Origin: Micromonospora halophytica
Lineage (GTDB): Bacteria; Actinomycetota; Actinomycetes; Mycobacteriales; Micromonosporaceae
NCBI RefSeq assembly: GCF_900090245.1
Contig: NZ_FMDN01000015.1
Location: forward strand, 1 to 64,000
Length of the DNA: 64,000 nucleotides
Direction of reading: 5' to 3'
Made by a program: the position numbers and the translations under genes. This document shows, piece by piece, positions 15,917 through 24,070 of this stretch. The number at the start of each line of letters is the position of its first letter. Within the stretch, counting starts at the first letter, position 1. The notes below the pieces were generated by a model, which did not search any database, was not told where the DNA came from, and saw only the letters and a program-made list of their open reading frames with translations.

Positions 15917-16390
15917 GTGACCGATCATCCGCCGTCGATCGTGACCGTGCGGGCGCTCACCGCCGCCGACTGGCCGGCGCTCTGGCCGATGCTGCGCGAC
16001 ATGGGCGTCAACGACCAGCCGCCCGAGGCGCAGCGGGACCGCTACCTGCTCCTGCTCGCCGATCCGCGCTGGGCGATCCTCGGCGCGGAGGCCGACGGTG
16101 AGCTGCTCGGCTACGCCGCCGCCCAGGACCACGGTCCGCACCTGCGGGCCGGCGACGACCATCGCACCGCCCGGCTGCACGACCTGTACGTGAGCCCGCA
16201 CCGGCGCCGGGGCGGGGTGGGTCGGACGCTGCTGGCGGCGGTCCGGGACTGGGCAACCGGCCGGGTCCGCCACCTGGAGTGGCAGGCCCACCACGAGCGG
16301 GCGGCCCCGTTCTACGAGTGCCTCGGCCACCACGGCGACCCCTGCCCCCAGCCCGACTATCCCACCTTCCACCTGGACCTGCGTCCCTGA
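15917..16390 (+). CDS. GNAT-family N-acetyltransferase
   Basis: The 157-residue protein starts at GTG 15917, placed by the leaderless -10 just upstream and by the start of the fold (VTVRALTAADWPALWPML). The GNAT core is clear: ILGAEADGELLGYAAAQ (beta-2/3), LHDLYVSPHRRRGGVGRTLL (motif A, acetyl-CoA pyrophosphate loop RRGGVGRT at about 96-103), and a C-terminal HERAAPFYECLGHHG motif B. It would acetylate an unknown small molecule or protein in the cytoplasm. It is a monocistronic gene. Confidence 0.8.
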   Translation: MTDHPPSIVTVRALTAADWPALWPMLRDMGVNDQPPEAQRDRYLLLLADPRWAILGAEADGELLGYAAAQDHGPHLRAGDDHRTARLHDLYVSPHRRRGGVGRTLLAAVRDWATGRVRHLEWQAHHERAAPFYECLGHHGDPCPQPDYPTFHLDLRP

Positions 16391-16467
16391 CCGTCCCCGT
16401 CCCTCCCGGGAACCTCGGGTCTGCGGGGCGAACGGCCCTTCCCGGTCGAACCGGGGTGCGGTGGGAG

Positions 16468-16983
16468 TCAGGGGACAGGGTGGGAGATGTCGCGGGCGTG
16501 GTCGGCGATGGCGGCGGCGGTGACCGTCGCCTCCAGCGGGAGCATCTCCAGGCAGCGACGGACGGCGGCGGCCATCAGCGTGTTCGGCACCCGCATGGAG
16601 AGGGTGCAGTGCGGCACCCAGCGCCCCGGCAGGTACTGCTCCGACAGGGCGATGCCGGCCCGGGCCAGCCGTCGGTGCACCAGGGCGTGGTGGGCGAGCA
16701 GGTCGGCGGTGGGGGTGACACCGAGCCACAGCACCCGGCCGACGAACTGGCCGGCGTACTGGAAACTCAGCCGCAGCGGGGCGGCCACCGTCGTTCCGTG
16801 CAGTGCCTCGGCGACCCGGTCCGGGTCGAAGCGGGGCGCCACCGCCAGCGACACGTGCGGGCGGTGCCGCTGCTCCAGCAGCGAGCGCATGCTCTGCACC
16901 CCCTCGGCCTCCAGCGCGTCCCAGAGCACCCGGATACGCCGGGTGGCGTCGGTGTCCAGATACAGCTCGAGCGCCGCGACCAC
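16468..16983 (-). CDS. 2'-5' RNA ligase / cyclic phosphodiesterase-like protein
   Basis: The 171-residue protein contains the paired H-x-(S/T) motifs of the 2H phosphoesterase superfamily, HVSL in RPHVSLAV (about residue 43) and HCTL in PHCTLSM (about residue 127). Members open 2',3'-cyclic phosphates or act on related nucleotides. GTG 16983 is preceded at six bases by TAGGGT and no Shine-Dalgarno, so the mRNA is probably leaderless. The cellular substrate is unknown. Confidence 0.75.
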   Translation of the reverse strand: MVAALELYLDTDATRRIRVLWDALEAEGVQSMRSLLEQRHRPHVSLAVAPRFDPDRVAEALHGTTVAAPLRLSFQYAGQFVGRVLWLGVTPTADLLAHHALVHRRLARAGIALSEQYLPGRWVPHCTLSMRVPNTLMAAAVRRCLEMLPLEATVTAAAIADHARDISHPVP

Positions 16984-16989
16984 GTGATC

Positions 16990-16995
16990 ACCCTA
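16990..16995 (-). promoter_or_regulatory. -10 element, leaderless start of the 2H phosphoesterase gene
   Basis: TAGGGT on the minus strand ends six bases before GTG 16983. Confidence 0.45.
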
Positions 16996-17172
16996 GAGGC
17001 CGGGGTCTTCCGCCCCGGGCGGCGGTACGGAGCCGGGAGACGTGGCCGAGGACGGCCTCCCGCACGTCGGCCAGGCCGCCGACCTGCCTGGGCCGGTGGC
17101 GTCGGGCTGAGCCGTACGGCGCAGGGCGGCGTGGGCCGGCCCGGAGCGACCCGCGGTCCCGGCGTACGTCGG

Positions 17173-17889
17173 TCAGCGCGCGCCGGCGGGCCGGCCCTCC
17201 ACGGCGTCGTCGGTGCCGGTGCGTGGCGCGGGCACGGCCGGGTCGACGGCCGGCCGGGGACCAGGCCGCCGGGACAGCCCCCGGTCGACGCCGACGAAGA
17301 GAAGCCCGAGCAGCCAGAACGCGAAGGCGAAGAAGGCCGCGCTGAGCGAGACGCCGCCGTAGCCGAGCTGCCCGGCGTCGATGAACGGGTACGGATACCG
17401 GTCCACGATCAGCCCACGCACCAGGGCGAAACCGAGGTACGCCAGCGGGAAGGCCAGCCACCAGGCGGCGTACCGGACCCGCAGCCGACCGCGCTGGTCG
17501 AACAGCGCCCAGTCGGCGATGGCCAGCAGCGGTACGACGGTGTGCAGGAACTGGTTGCCCAGCGCCTCGCCGAGCGCCCGGTCCGGCTGGGGCATCGCGA
17601 ACGGGCTGGCCGGGTTGGCCAGGACCAGGTGGTAGACCACGCCGGTGATGGTGATGTAGAGCGTCACCGCGCCCTTGAGCGCCGACGGCGGCTCCGGCAG
17701 CTCCTGCCAGGCCCGCCAGGCGGCGTGGCCGGCGAAGAGACCCACCGCCACGTTGCTCTGGATGGTGAAGTACGGCAACAGGCCGGTGACCGTGGCCGGA
17801 CCGAGCGCGGTGAGCACGATCCCGGCCAGCACACTGATGACGATCGCCAGGCGGAAGACCACCGCCAGACGTCGACGCCGCAGATTCAT
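17173..17889 (-). CDS. Pr6Pr-family membrane protein
   Basis: The 238-residue integral membrane protein has about six helices: LAVVFRLAIVISVLAGIVLT, YFTIQSNVAVGLFAG, LYITITGVVYHLVLA, FLHTVVPLLAIADWALF, WWLAFPLAYLGFALVRG and FFAFAFWLLGLLFVG. The YFTIQSN, TGVVYHLVL and HTVVPL motifs are those of the Pr6Pr (FAR-17a/AIG1-like) family of unknown function. The C-terminal 40 residues are Pro/Arg-rich and cytoplasmic. ATG 17889 has TAGCTT six bases upstream and no ribosome-binding site, so it is probably leaderless. Confidence 0.75.
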   Translation of the reverse strand: MNLRRRRLAVVFRLAIVISVLAGIVLTALGPATVTGLLPYFTIQSNVAVGLFAGHAAWRAWQELPEPPSALKGAVTLYITITGVVYHLVLANPASPFAMPQPDRALGEALGNQFLHTVVPLLAIADWALFDQRGRLRVRYAAWWLAFPLAYLGFALVRGLIVDRYPYPFIDAGQLGYGGVSLSAAFFAFAFWLLGLLFVGVDRGLSRRPGPRPAVDPAVPAPRTGTDDAVEGRPAGAR

Positions 17890-17895
17890 CGGGGC

Positions 17896-17901
17896 AAGCT
17901 A
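17896..17901 (-). promoter_or_regulatory. -10 element, leaderless start of the Pr6Pr gene
   Basis: TAGCTT on the minus strand lies six bases before ATG 17889. Confidence 0.4.
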
Positions 17902-18024
17902 CCAGCTCGGGCGGTCACGGGCGCGCGCCGGTCACCGGAACGGAGCCCGCCCCGGTACGGTGGTCAGGTCGACGTCCACCCATGTCATCCGCTGGTGGCG
18001 GCCCGATCACGACGGGAGCCGACC

Positions 18025-18711
18025 GTGCCGCTCACTGAGGGGTCCTCCGCCGGGGGTGTCCGGCCGTTGCCGCCGGGCCAGCAGGTCGCGCCGCTACGCC
18101 GTTTCGGGCTGCCGTGGTTCGCGAGCCGGGTCCCCGCCCCGCCCGTCGCACCGGTGATCACCGTCGGTGGGATGGTCCGTCGGCCCACCCAGGTCCCGGT
18201 CGCCGAGCTGATGGCCCTGGGCCCGCGCCGCGACCTCGTCGCCGACCTGCACTGCGTCACCACCTGGACGGCGACCGGGCTGCGCTGGGGCGGGACGCCG
18301 TTCGCCACGGTGCACCTGCACCTCGCCGACCTGGTGCACCCGCATCCCCGGGCCCATTGGATCGCGGTGACCGGTCTCGACGGCTACCGGGCCTGCCTGC
18401 GGCTCGACGACGCGCTCGCCGACGACGTCCTGCTCGCCGACACCTTCGGCGGCGCGCCGCTGACCGGCCCGGTCGGCGCCCCGGTACGTCTCGTCGCTCC
18501 GCGCCAGTACGGCTACAAGAGCGTCCGGCACGTCTGCGCGATCGACTACCTGCTCGACCACGAGGGCGGCTCGGCCGGCTGGCTCGGGCATCCGCGGGCC
18601 CGGGTGGGACGGGAGGAACGCAGTCGTTTCCTGCCCGGCCGGGTGTGGCGGCCCGTCTGGCGGTGGGCCCAGCCCCGGGTGCGCCGTGCCTTCCACGCCG
18701 TCGACCGCTGA
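18025..18711 (+). CDS. Molybdopterin-dependent oxidoreductase (sulfite-oxidase fold)
   Basis: The 228-residue protein starts at GTG 18025, seven bases after GGGAG. It has the Moco-binding fold of sulfite oxidase/YedY: ITVGGMVRRPTQVPVAEL, then DLHCVTTWTATGLRWGGTPF, whose Cys is the predicted molybdenum ligand, and GPVGAPVRLVAPRQYGYKSV near the end. It lacks the heme and dimerisation domains of larger family members and has no export signal, so it is a cytoplasmic or membrane-associated single-domain version. The substrate is unknown. Confidence 0.8.
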   Translation: MPLTEGSSAGGVRPLPPGQQVAPLRRFGLPWFASRVPAPPVAPVITVGGMVRRPTQVPVAELMALGPRRDLVADLHCVTTWTATGLRWGGTPFATVHLHLADLVHPHPRAHWIAVTGLDGYRACLRLDDALADDVLLADTFGGAPLTGPVGAPVRLVAPRQYGYKSVRHVCAIDYLLDHEGGSAGWLGHPRARVGREERSRFLPGRVWRPVWRWAQPRVRRAFHAVDR

Positions 18712-18731
18712 CCCGGCCCGCCCTGGGGCGC

Positions 18732-18768
18732 GTGTCGAGGCCCTCGGTCGAGCCGGGGACCTCGACAC
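18732..18768. terminator. Inverted repeat between convergent genes, probable bidirectional terminator
   Basis: GTGTCGAGG (18732-18740) pairs with CCTCGACAC (18760-18768) across a 19-base loop, between two convergent stop codons. Confidence 0.5.
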
Positions 18769-18773
18769 ACCCG

Positions 18774-19577
18774 TCAGTCGGGGCGGGGCGGGTCCGTCCG
18801 GTCCGGTGCCGGCAGGGTCGGCTTGCCGGCCGGAATGGACGGTTCGGCCGGAACCGGCGGCGTCGCCGGAATGGGTGGGATCGTCGGAACGTCGGTGGAA
18901 TGCGTGGGACGCCCACTCGACCCGACGGTGGGGGTGGCGTCGCCCCGGTCGGGCGTCGGGGCGCCCGGTCGCTCCGCGTCCTTGACCGCCCGTTCGCAGT
19001 AGCCGGCGACCTTGTTGCGGCCTCCGGCCGTCACGACGAGGTCTCGGTAGACCGGGTTGTCCAAGGTCTGCTTGGGCTTGTCGCCGGCCTCGGTCTGGAA
19101 GGCGCGACACAGGCCGAGGATCGACGCCGGGGGCGAGGACGGCGGCGTGTCCGTGGTGGCGGGAACGCCCGACGGGCCCGTGTCGGCCGTGGCCGACGGG
19201 GTGGTCGCCGGGGCGGCGGACGGCCGCGTGCCGGGATCGTCCCGGTGTGGCTGCCCGGGCAGCGTGCCGGTGACGGCGGCGAGCGCGACGCCGCCGGTCG
19301 CGGCCACGGCGAGGGCGGCCAGCGCGAGCTTCAGCCCGGCCAGCCCGGCCAGGACACCCGGTCGGGCGGGCAGGGCGCGGACCGGGAGCGGCGCTCCGGC
19401 GCGCGCTCGGTGGAACGCCTGCATCGCGGCAGCCTCCCCCCGCAACTCGGCGGGGTGGGGCGCGGCCCGGACCGCTGCCAGGAGTCGTACCAGCGACGCC
19501 GGGCCGTCCTGCGGGTCGACGACGGAACCGACGAGCAGCCGCTCGACGGTCTCCTGGTCCATCCGATGTGCGTTCAT
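18774..19577 (-). CDS. Single-pass membrane protein with Pro/Thr-rich exterior
   Basis: The 267-residue protein has a cytoplasmic head of about 75 residues (MDQETVERLLVGSVVDPQDG, LVRLLAAVRAAPHP), one membrane helix at about 77-103, a disordered Pro/Thr/Ser linker, and a small conserved-looking extracellular unit with two cysteines (LCRAFQTEAGDK, AGYCERAV). A Pro-rich tail ends it. The layout is that of anti-sigma-factor-like or stress-associated membrane proteins in actinomycetes, but no sigma factor gene is adjacent here. Function is unknown. Confidence 0.65.
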   Translation of the reverse strand: MNAHRMDQETVERLLVGSVVDPQDGPASLVRLLAAVRAAPHPAELRGEAAAMQAFHRARAGAPLPVRALPARPGVLAGLAGLKLALAALAVAATGGVALAAVTGTLPGQPHRDDPGTRPSAAPATTPSATADTGPSGVPATTDTPPSSPPASILGLCRAFQTEAGDKPKQTLDNPVYRDLVVTAGGRNKVAGYCERAVKDAERPGAPTPDRGDATPTVGSSGRPTHSTDVPTIPPIPATPPVPAEPSIPAGKPTLPAPDRTDPPRPD

Positions 19578-19680
19578 CTCGTGTTCCTCAGCGCCGCCGG
19601 CCGCCGGGACGTCACATCCATCGGGGTCGGGGTGGCGCCGATCACTCGGAGGACCGGGGACGCGCCGCCGCGGCCACCGG

Positions 19681-19707
19681 CTCCGGCGGGGACCGTGCCC
19701 GCCGGAG
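19681..19707. terminator. Hairpin after the DinB gene
   Basis: CTCCGGCGGG (19681-19690) pairs with CCCGCCGGAG (19698-19707), a perfect 10-bp stem just beyond the DinB-like gene's stop. Confidence 0.5.
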
Positions 19708-19716
19708 CCGCCGGGG

Positions 19717-20223
19717 TCAGCCCATCGTCTTGGCCCCGTCGATGCTCTCGCGCAGGATGTCGGCGTGCCCGGCGTGCTGCGAGGTCTCGGCGATCAGGTG
19801 CAGCAGGACCCGACGCGTCGACCACGTCGCACCCGGCGCGAACCAGGGCGCCTCCGGCAGCGGCCGGGCGGCGTCGAGGTCGAGGGTGGCGATCAGGTCG
19901 TCGGTGCGGGCGGCGACCTCGGCGTACCGGTCGAGGAGGCCGGCCAGGGTCTCGCCCTCGGTCATCCGGAACCCGTTCTGCCAGTCGGTCGACTCGGCCA
20001 GCATCGCCTCGGCGCCGCCGAGGATGAACCGCACCCACCGCTCCTCCACGATCGTGACGTGTTTGATGAGCCCGCCGAGGCACAGCTCGCTGACCGTGCT
20101 GCGCGTGGCGGCCTGCTCGTCGGTCAACCCGCGCACGGTCTGCCGCAGAAAACCGCGGTGCAGGGCCAGGGTCTGCGCCAGGTCCGCCCGCTCGCCGGTG
20201 AGAACCCGCTCCGAAGTGGTCAT
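19717..20223 (-). CDS. DinB/DUF664-family protein
   Basis: The 168-residue four-helix protein has the start at ATG 20223 (MTTSERVLTGERADLAQTL). It shows the DinB-superfamily metal-site pattern: KHVTIVEERWV (about residue 54), then LHLIAETSQHAGHADILRE near the C-terminus with the last two histidines. Actinomycete members include thiol-dependent (mycothiol/bacillithiol) transferases and many uncharacterised proteins. It is divergent from the DUF72 gene. Confidence 0.75.
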   Translation of the reverse strand: MTTSERVLTGERADLAQTLALHRGFLRQTVRGLTDEQAATRSTVSELCLGGLIKHVTIVEERWVRFILGGAEAMLAESTDWQNGFRMTEGETLAGLLDRYAEVAARTDDLIATLDLDAARPLPEAPWFAPGATWSTRRVLLHLIAETSQHAGHADILRESIDGAKTMG

Positions 20224-20331
20224 CCGTCCGCCTTCCGTCGATGTCGTCGGCGTCAGCGTAGGCAGGGCCACCGACAGTTTCCGCCCCGTCGCGGGTTGCC
20301 CTGGCGGTCGGTGCGGGTAGCACCGGACGAC

Positions 20332-21066
20332 ATGGGTGAGATTCGAGTGGGCACCTCCTCCTGGGCGGACCAGACGTTGCTGCGGGCGGGGGCGTTCAGC
20401 ATCTTCACCGGACACCCGACCCCGGTGAAGATGCTGCCCCGGGATCTGCGGCCGGCCACCGGCCCGACCCGGGTCCGCCGCCGTGATCTGCCCGAGGAGT
20501 CGTACGAGGAGTTGTGGCGCCGGTTCCGGGCGGCGCTGGAGCCGCTGGCGGCGGCCGACCGGCTGGGTGTGGTGCTGTTGCAGTTCCCACCGTGGCTGGT
20601 GTGCGGCGCGGCCGCCCGACGACGGATCGTCGAGCTGGCCCGGCGGTGCCGCCCGTGGCGGGTGGCGGTGGAGCTGCGGCACGGTTCCTGGTTCGACGGC
20701 GTGGCCGCGGCGGAGACGGTGACCTTCCTGGCCGACCACGAGCTGAGCATGGTCTGCCTGGACATGCCGCAGGGGCATCCCTCCTCGGTCCCGCCGATCA
20801 TGATCGCCACGGCCGAGCCGGGGCTGGTCCGGTTCCACGGGCACAGCGCGCACTGGGCGGGCGGCGGCAAGGAGGACCGCTTCCGGTACGCGTACTCCGA
20901 CGGCGAGCTGCGTCGCTGGGCGGGGCTGCTGTCCGACCTGGCCGGCACCACCGGCGAGCTGCACGTGCTGTTCAACAACTGCTGCGAGGGGCAGGCCCAG
21001 CGCGACGCCGGCCGGCTGGCCGCGCTGCTCGGCGTGACCCCCGCGACGGAGCCCGCCGAGGTCTGA
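20332..21066 (+). CDS. DUF72-family protein with an internal deletion
   Basis: The 244-residue protein begins as DUF72 TIM-barrel proteins do (GEIRVGTSSWADQTLL). It then jumps from LLRAG straight to AFSIFTGHPTPVKML. In family members about 50-60 residues carrying the SxxYPxxxFPxVEVxxTFY region lie between these two points. The remainder is intact: VVLLQFPPWLV, VAVELRHGSWF, MVCLDMPQG, LVRFHGHSAHW and LHVLFNNC. The reading frame is maintained, so this looks like an in-frame deletion removing a beta-alpha unit of the barrel. Function of DUF72 is unknown; this copy may be inactive. Confidence 0.75.
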   Translation: MGEIRVGTSSWADQTLLRAGAFSIFTGHPTPVKMLPRDLRPATGPTRVRRRDLPEESYEELWRRFRAALEPLAAADRLGVVLLQFPPWLVCGAAARRRIVELARRCRPWRVAVELRHGSWFDGVAAAETVTFLADHELSMVCLDMPQGHPSSVPPIMIATAEPGLVRFHGHSAHWAGGGKEDRFRYAYSDGELRRWAGLLSDLAGTTGELHVLFNNCCEGQAQRDAGRLAALLGVTPATEPAEV

Positions 21067-21127
21067 TCATGGTCGATTTGTGCCCCGGCGGGGCGGGTAC
21101 CGCCAGGGACGACAGGGAGGTGCGGTG

Positions 21128-21304
21128 ATGACGCACGAGCAGCAGCGACCGGGCGTACCGGACGACGCGGCGGCCCGACGGGTCCGCGAGGCCGAGGAGG
21201 CGCACGGCGGCAGCATGGCCCCGGGCGTGGTGGACGAGACCGGCCGGCCGGTGGCCGAGCCGCCGCCGGCCCCGGCCGGCGACGAGGACGGCACCGGCTC
21301 CTGA
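21128..21304 (+). CDS. Small hydrophilic hypothetical protein (58 aa)
   Basis: ATG 21128 follows GGGAGG at a good distance. The product is acidic and disordered-looking (DDAAARRVREAEEAHGGSMA, ending in GDEDGTGS), with no family recognised. It lies downstream of the DUF72 gene by about 60 bases and may share its transcript. A strong terminator follows. Confidence 0.5.
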   Translation: MTHEQQRPGVPDDAAARRVREAEEAHGGSMAPGVVDETGRPVAEPPPAPAGDEDGTGS

Positions 21305-21321
21305 CCGGTCCGGGTACGGGC

Positions 21322-21363
21322 GACGCCCGGGACCGCCGCGTGGTGACGGCGGTCCCGGGCGTC
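21322..21363. terminator. Strong bidirectional terminator hairpin
   Basis: GACGCCCGGGACCGCCG (21322-21338) pairs perfectly with 21347-21363 around an 8-base loop, between convergent genes ending at 21304 and 21455. Confidence 0.75.
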
Positions 21364-21454
21364 GACGTGCGCGCGTCCGGTGTGGACCCCGGGTGCGGGG
21401 ACGCGGCGCATGCGTGCCGGCGACGGGGAGCGTCACCGGCCGTCGTGCCGCCGG

Positions 21455-22249
21455 TCAGCCGGTGGTGGCGCTCAACGCCGGCAGGTAGCCGGCGGAGTGG
21501 CCGCTGGCGTTCGGGTGGTACGACTCGACGATCGGCCAGGTGGTCCCGTTGATCCACGGGCTGGACGCGCACACCCCGTGCCCGGCGAACCGGCCTCGGA
21601 CGTCGACGTAGCTGAAGCCGGCCGCCCCGGCGCGCGCGGAGATCACGCTGGACATCGTGTCCGAGCCGCCGTTGAGCAGCTTGCGCTTGTACTCGCTGAT
21701 GCTGCCGAAGCCGCAGTAGCCCAGCTCGAACAGGCGCGGGTAACCGAGCACCACCACCCGGGCCCCCGGCGCGCGGCTGCGGATCGCCCGGTACGTCTCG
21801 TCGAGGCGTCCCGGCAGGGTGTTGGTGATGTACGACTTCGCGGTGTTCACCGCGCTGGCGCAACTGCTGTCGCTGCCGAGCCGGCAGGTGGTGACCACGT
21901 CGGCGAAGCCGGCGTCGTTGCCGCCGATGGAGACGGTCACCAGGTCGGTGCCGGAGTTCAGCGCGCCGAGCTGGCTGCTCAGCACTTCGCGGGTGGTGGC
22001 GCCGGAGCAGGCGACGAAGCGGAAGGTGGCCACGGTGTGGCTGTTGGCCCACAGCTGCGGGTACGCCTTGGGGCTGCGCCGGCAGGAGCCGCTGGTGCCG
22101 TCGTAGCTGTTGATGCCGACGCCGGAGGAGTACGAGTCGCCGAGCGCGGCGTAGTCGGTGCCGGCGGCGGCCGCCGGGGTGGCGAGTCCGAGGGTGAGGA
22201 GCAGGCCGGCGACGAGGGAGCCGACCGCGGGGGTGGTGCGGAGACGCAT
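21455..22249 (-). CDS. Secreted SGNH-hydrolase (GDSL lipase/esterase)
   Basis: The 264-residue protein starts at ATG 22249 seven bases after GGAGG. A signal peptide (about residues 1-29, ending in PAAAAG) is followed by the SGNH blocks: nucleophile S39 in ALGDSYSSG, the VACSGATT glycine block, SIGGNDAGF, and the catalytic SYHPN with H245. Paired cysteines fit a secreted fold. It resembles actinomycete extracellular lipases/esterases that hydrolyse acyl esters or phospholipids. It is a single gene ending at a strong terminator. Confidence 0.85.
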   Translation of the reverse strand: MRLRTTPAVGSLVAGLLLTLGLATPAAAAGTDYAALGDSYSSGVGINSYDGTSGSCRRSPKAYPQLWANSHTVATFRFVACSGATTREVLSSQLGALNSGTDLVTVSIGGNDAGFADVVTTCRLGSDSSCASAVNTAKSYITNTLPGRLDETYRAIRSRAPGARVVVLGYPRLFELGYCGFGSISEYKRKLLNGGSDTMSSVISARAGAAGFSYVDVRGRFAGHGVCASSPWINGTTWPIVESYHPNASGHSAGYLPALSATTG

Positions 22250-22796
22250 TCAGGGACCTCCGTGGTGATGGAGGCCACTTCGTAGCATGACGTCTACTGG
22301 TTGGTAACATTTCGATGGGCCGATCCCGCGCTTGGCGAAAAGGTGGGCGGTTCGGGGTTGCCGATCGACGTTTTATCGAACACTATGGATGCTTTTGTGC
22401 CCGCCGCGCCAGCGCTCCGGGCACCATGACGCGGCCCGGCCGCACGAGGCGGCGGGTGGGCGCACGACGCGGCGGCCCGGACGAGATCCGGACCGCCGCG
22501 TACCGAAGCGGATCAGGTCGATGCAGCACGACGAGCTTCCGCCGACCGGGGGTGACCAGGCCGTGGATCTCGCCGTTCGTCGCGTCGGCCCGGTCAAGAG
22601 CGCCGTGCGGACCCGGTGCCCGTCACGTCGAGGGTGTGCACCGCGCGGTGCCGGAACGGGGGTCGGCGCACCGGATCCTGGATCGCGGGTGACCGGGTGG
22701 CCTGGCCCTGGGCGAGAGCGAGCGGGGACGTCCGGAGGCGAGCGGGCCGTGCCCGGGGGCAGGAGCCCCCGGGCACGGCCCGCTCGCATCGTCGCG
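22250..22796. other. 547-base intergenic region
   Basis: No convincing gene. The part next to the SGNH gene (22290-22410) is locally AT-richer (ACGTTTTATCGAACACTATG) and should hold its promoter. The far end contains a large terminator at 22738-22787. Open frames here are Arg/Pro-rich shadows. Confidence 0.4.
22738..22787. terminator. Very strong terminator hairpin (23-bp stem)
   Basis: The arms 22738-22760 and 22765-22787 are perfectly complementary around a 4-base loop (AGGA). The hairpin lies just past the stop of the minus-strand gene ending at 22797. Confidence 0.8.
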
Positions 22797-23186
22797 TCAG
22801 TCCCGGCTGACCCCTTCCGGGTGCATCCCGGTGGCCTCCTCCAGGGCGTTGTCCGGCAGGTCGCCACCCGCCGTGTCGTCCGGGAAGGTGCGGCGGGCCG
22901 GCGCCGGGTCGGGCGGGGCGCCGGGGCCCGCCTCGGGGGCCCGGGTCGGCTCGACCGGGCCGAAGCCGTGTCGTCCGGCCGGGCCGGAGGGCCCTGCCGG
23001 CTCTCCGGCCCGGCGGTCGCCCCGCCGCCCCGGCGGCACGGCGGTCTCCTCGCTGCCCTCGCCCATCGGGTCGTCCTCGCCCGCGCCCCAGGGCGGGCCC
23101 ACGTCGAAGCCGCCGGTGGTGCCCCAGGGGGCGGCGGACTCCGGCCCGCGTTCGGCGCCGCCCGTCGGTCCCTCGTTCGCCGTCAT
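22797..23186 (-). CDS. Hydrophilic, Gly/Pro-rich hypothetical protein
   Basis: The 129-residue product is read from ATG 23186 with GAGG five bases upstream; an in-frame GTG at 23192 is the alternative. It is low-complexity and acidic (PWGAGEDDPMGEGSEET, RRGDRRAGEPAGPSGPAG) with no hydrophobic core and is predicted disordered. No family was recognised. It ends at a very strong terminator, which supports it being a real transcript end. Confidence 0.45.
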   Translation of the reverse strand: MTANEGPTGGAERGPESAAPWGTTGGFDVGPPWGAGEDDPMGEGSEETAVPPGRRGDRRAGEPAGPSGPAGRHGFGPVEPTRAPEAGPGAPPDPAPARRTFPDDTAGGDLPDNALEEATGMHPEGVSRD

Positions 23187-23288
23187 GGTCACCTCGCTGC
23201 TCGTCGTGGCGTCCCGCCCGACCCCGGCGCGGCGGCCGCCGTCGGCGCAGCGACGCGCGGCCGCGCACCGGCCTGATCGGGTACGACC

Positions 23289-23915
23289 TCAGTCCGCCAT
23301 CGCCATCCGGCGCTTCGCCGCACCCATCGCGGCGATCTTCCCCATCGTCTTCGGCGCGCTCATCATTCCGCCGGCGCGACCGAGCATGCCCCGGAACACC
23401 TGACCGGGCTTCTGCTGCTCGCCCATGTACGAGGTGACCACCACCAACGCCCCGGTCAACGCCGGGATCGTCCACTGCAGCACCTTCATCTTCCGCTGGC
23501 AGGACGCCACGTCGCCCGGCGTCTGGTAGTTCGGCTCGGTGGTCCCCTCGACCGGCTGGTTGCCGGCCTTCTCCAGCCGCATCCCGAGCAGCCGGCTGTA
23601 CCCGGTCACCGCGAGCGCGCCGACGGTGAGCGCCGTCTTGACCGCGCTCATCCGGCCCACGCCCCGCTGGGTCATGACCCGCGGGCTCTCGGTGATCAGT
23701 TCACCGGCCGCGCCGGCCAGGTGGGCCCCGATCGCCGCCGCGTTCACCGGCGTCCATCGGGACCACCCTGCCGAGGCGACCGGCAGCCGCTGGGTCGAGT
23801 CGCTGATCTGTGCCGCCGCCCCGTTCACGCCGAGCGCTCCCATCAGGGAGCCGCCGAACCAGGCCGCCAGGCCCAGGTCGTGCATGGAGCGTAGTGCGGT
23901 GTGCCGTTCGGACAT
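23289..23915 (-). CDS. Conserved-type membrane protein of unknown function
   Basis: The 208-residue protein starts at ATG 23915 (MSERHTALRS) after a GGAGGGGGA. It has several amphipathic or hydrophobic helices: LGLAAWFGGSLMGALGVNGAA, AAIGAHLAGAAGELI, ALTVGALAVTGYSRLLG and WTIPALTGALVVVTSYMG. The tail is basic (MGKIAAMGAAKRRMAMAD). I recognise the general look of an actinomycete inner-membrane protein but no function. Confidence 0.6.
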   Translation of the reverse strand: MSERHTALRSMHDLGLAAWFGGSLMGALGVNGAAAQISDSTQRLPVASAGWSRWTPVNAAAIGAHLAGAAGELITESPRVMTQRGVGRMSAVKTALTVGALAVTGYSRLLGMRLEKAGNQPVEGTTEPNYQTPGDVASCQRKMKVLQWTIPALTGALVVVTSYMGEQQKPGQVFRGMLGRAGGMMSAPKTMGKIAAMGAAKRRMAMAD

Positions 23916-24070
23916 CTGATCCCCCTCCACCGTGTTCGGGCGCAGCGCTTACCCATCGTCGGCGCGGCTACGCACCCGGGCCCGGTACGTGCCCGGTCAC
24001 GCCCTTCGTCCGGTCCGCCGGTGCGAGGAGGATCAGCCGGCCGGTGGACCGCGACGACGGCGTGGGTGGG

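Noticed and set aside
16279..18024. Long upstream extension of the molybdopterin oxidoreductase frame
   Set aside because: The first 580 residues are Gly/Arg/Gln-rich and antisense to two real genes; a GTG with GGGAG at 18025 is the credible start.
22332..23276. 314-residue plus-strand frame
   Set aside because: Overlaps a strong terminator and a minus-strand gene; Arg/Gly/Ala noise with no motif.
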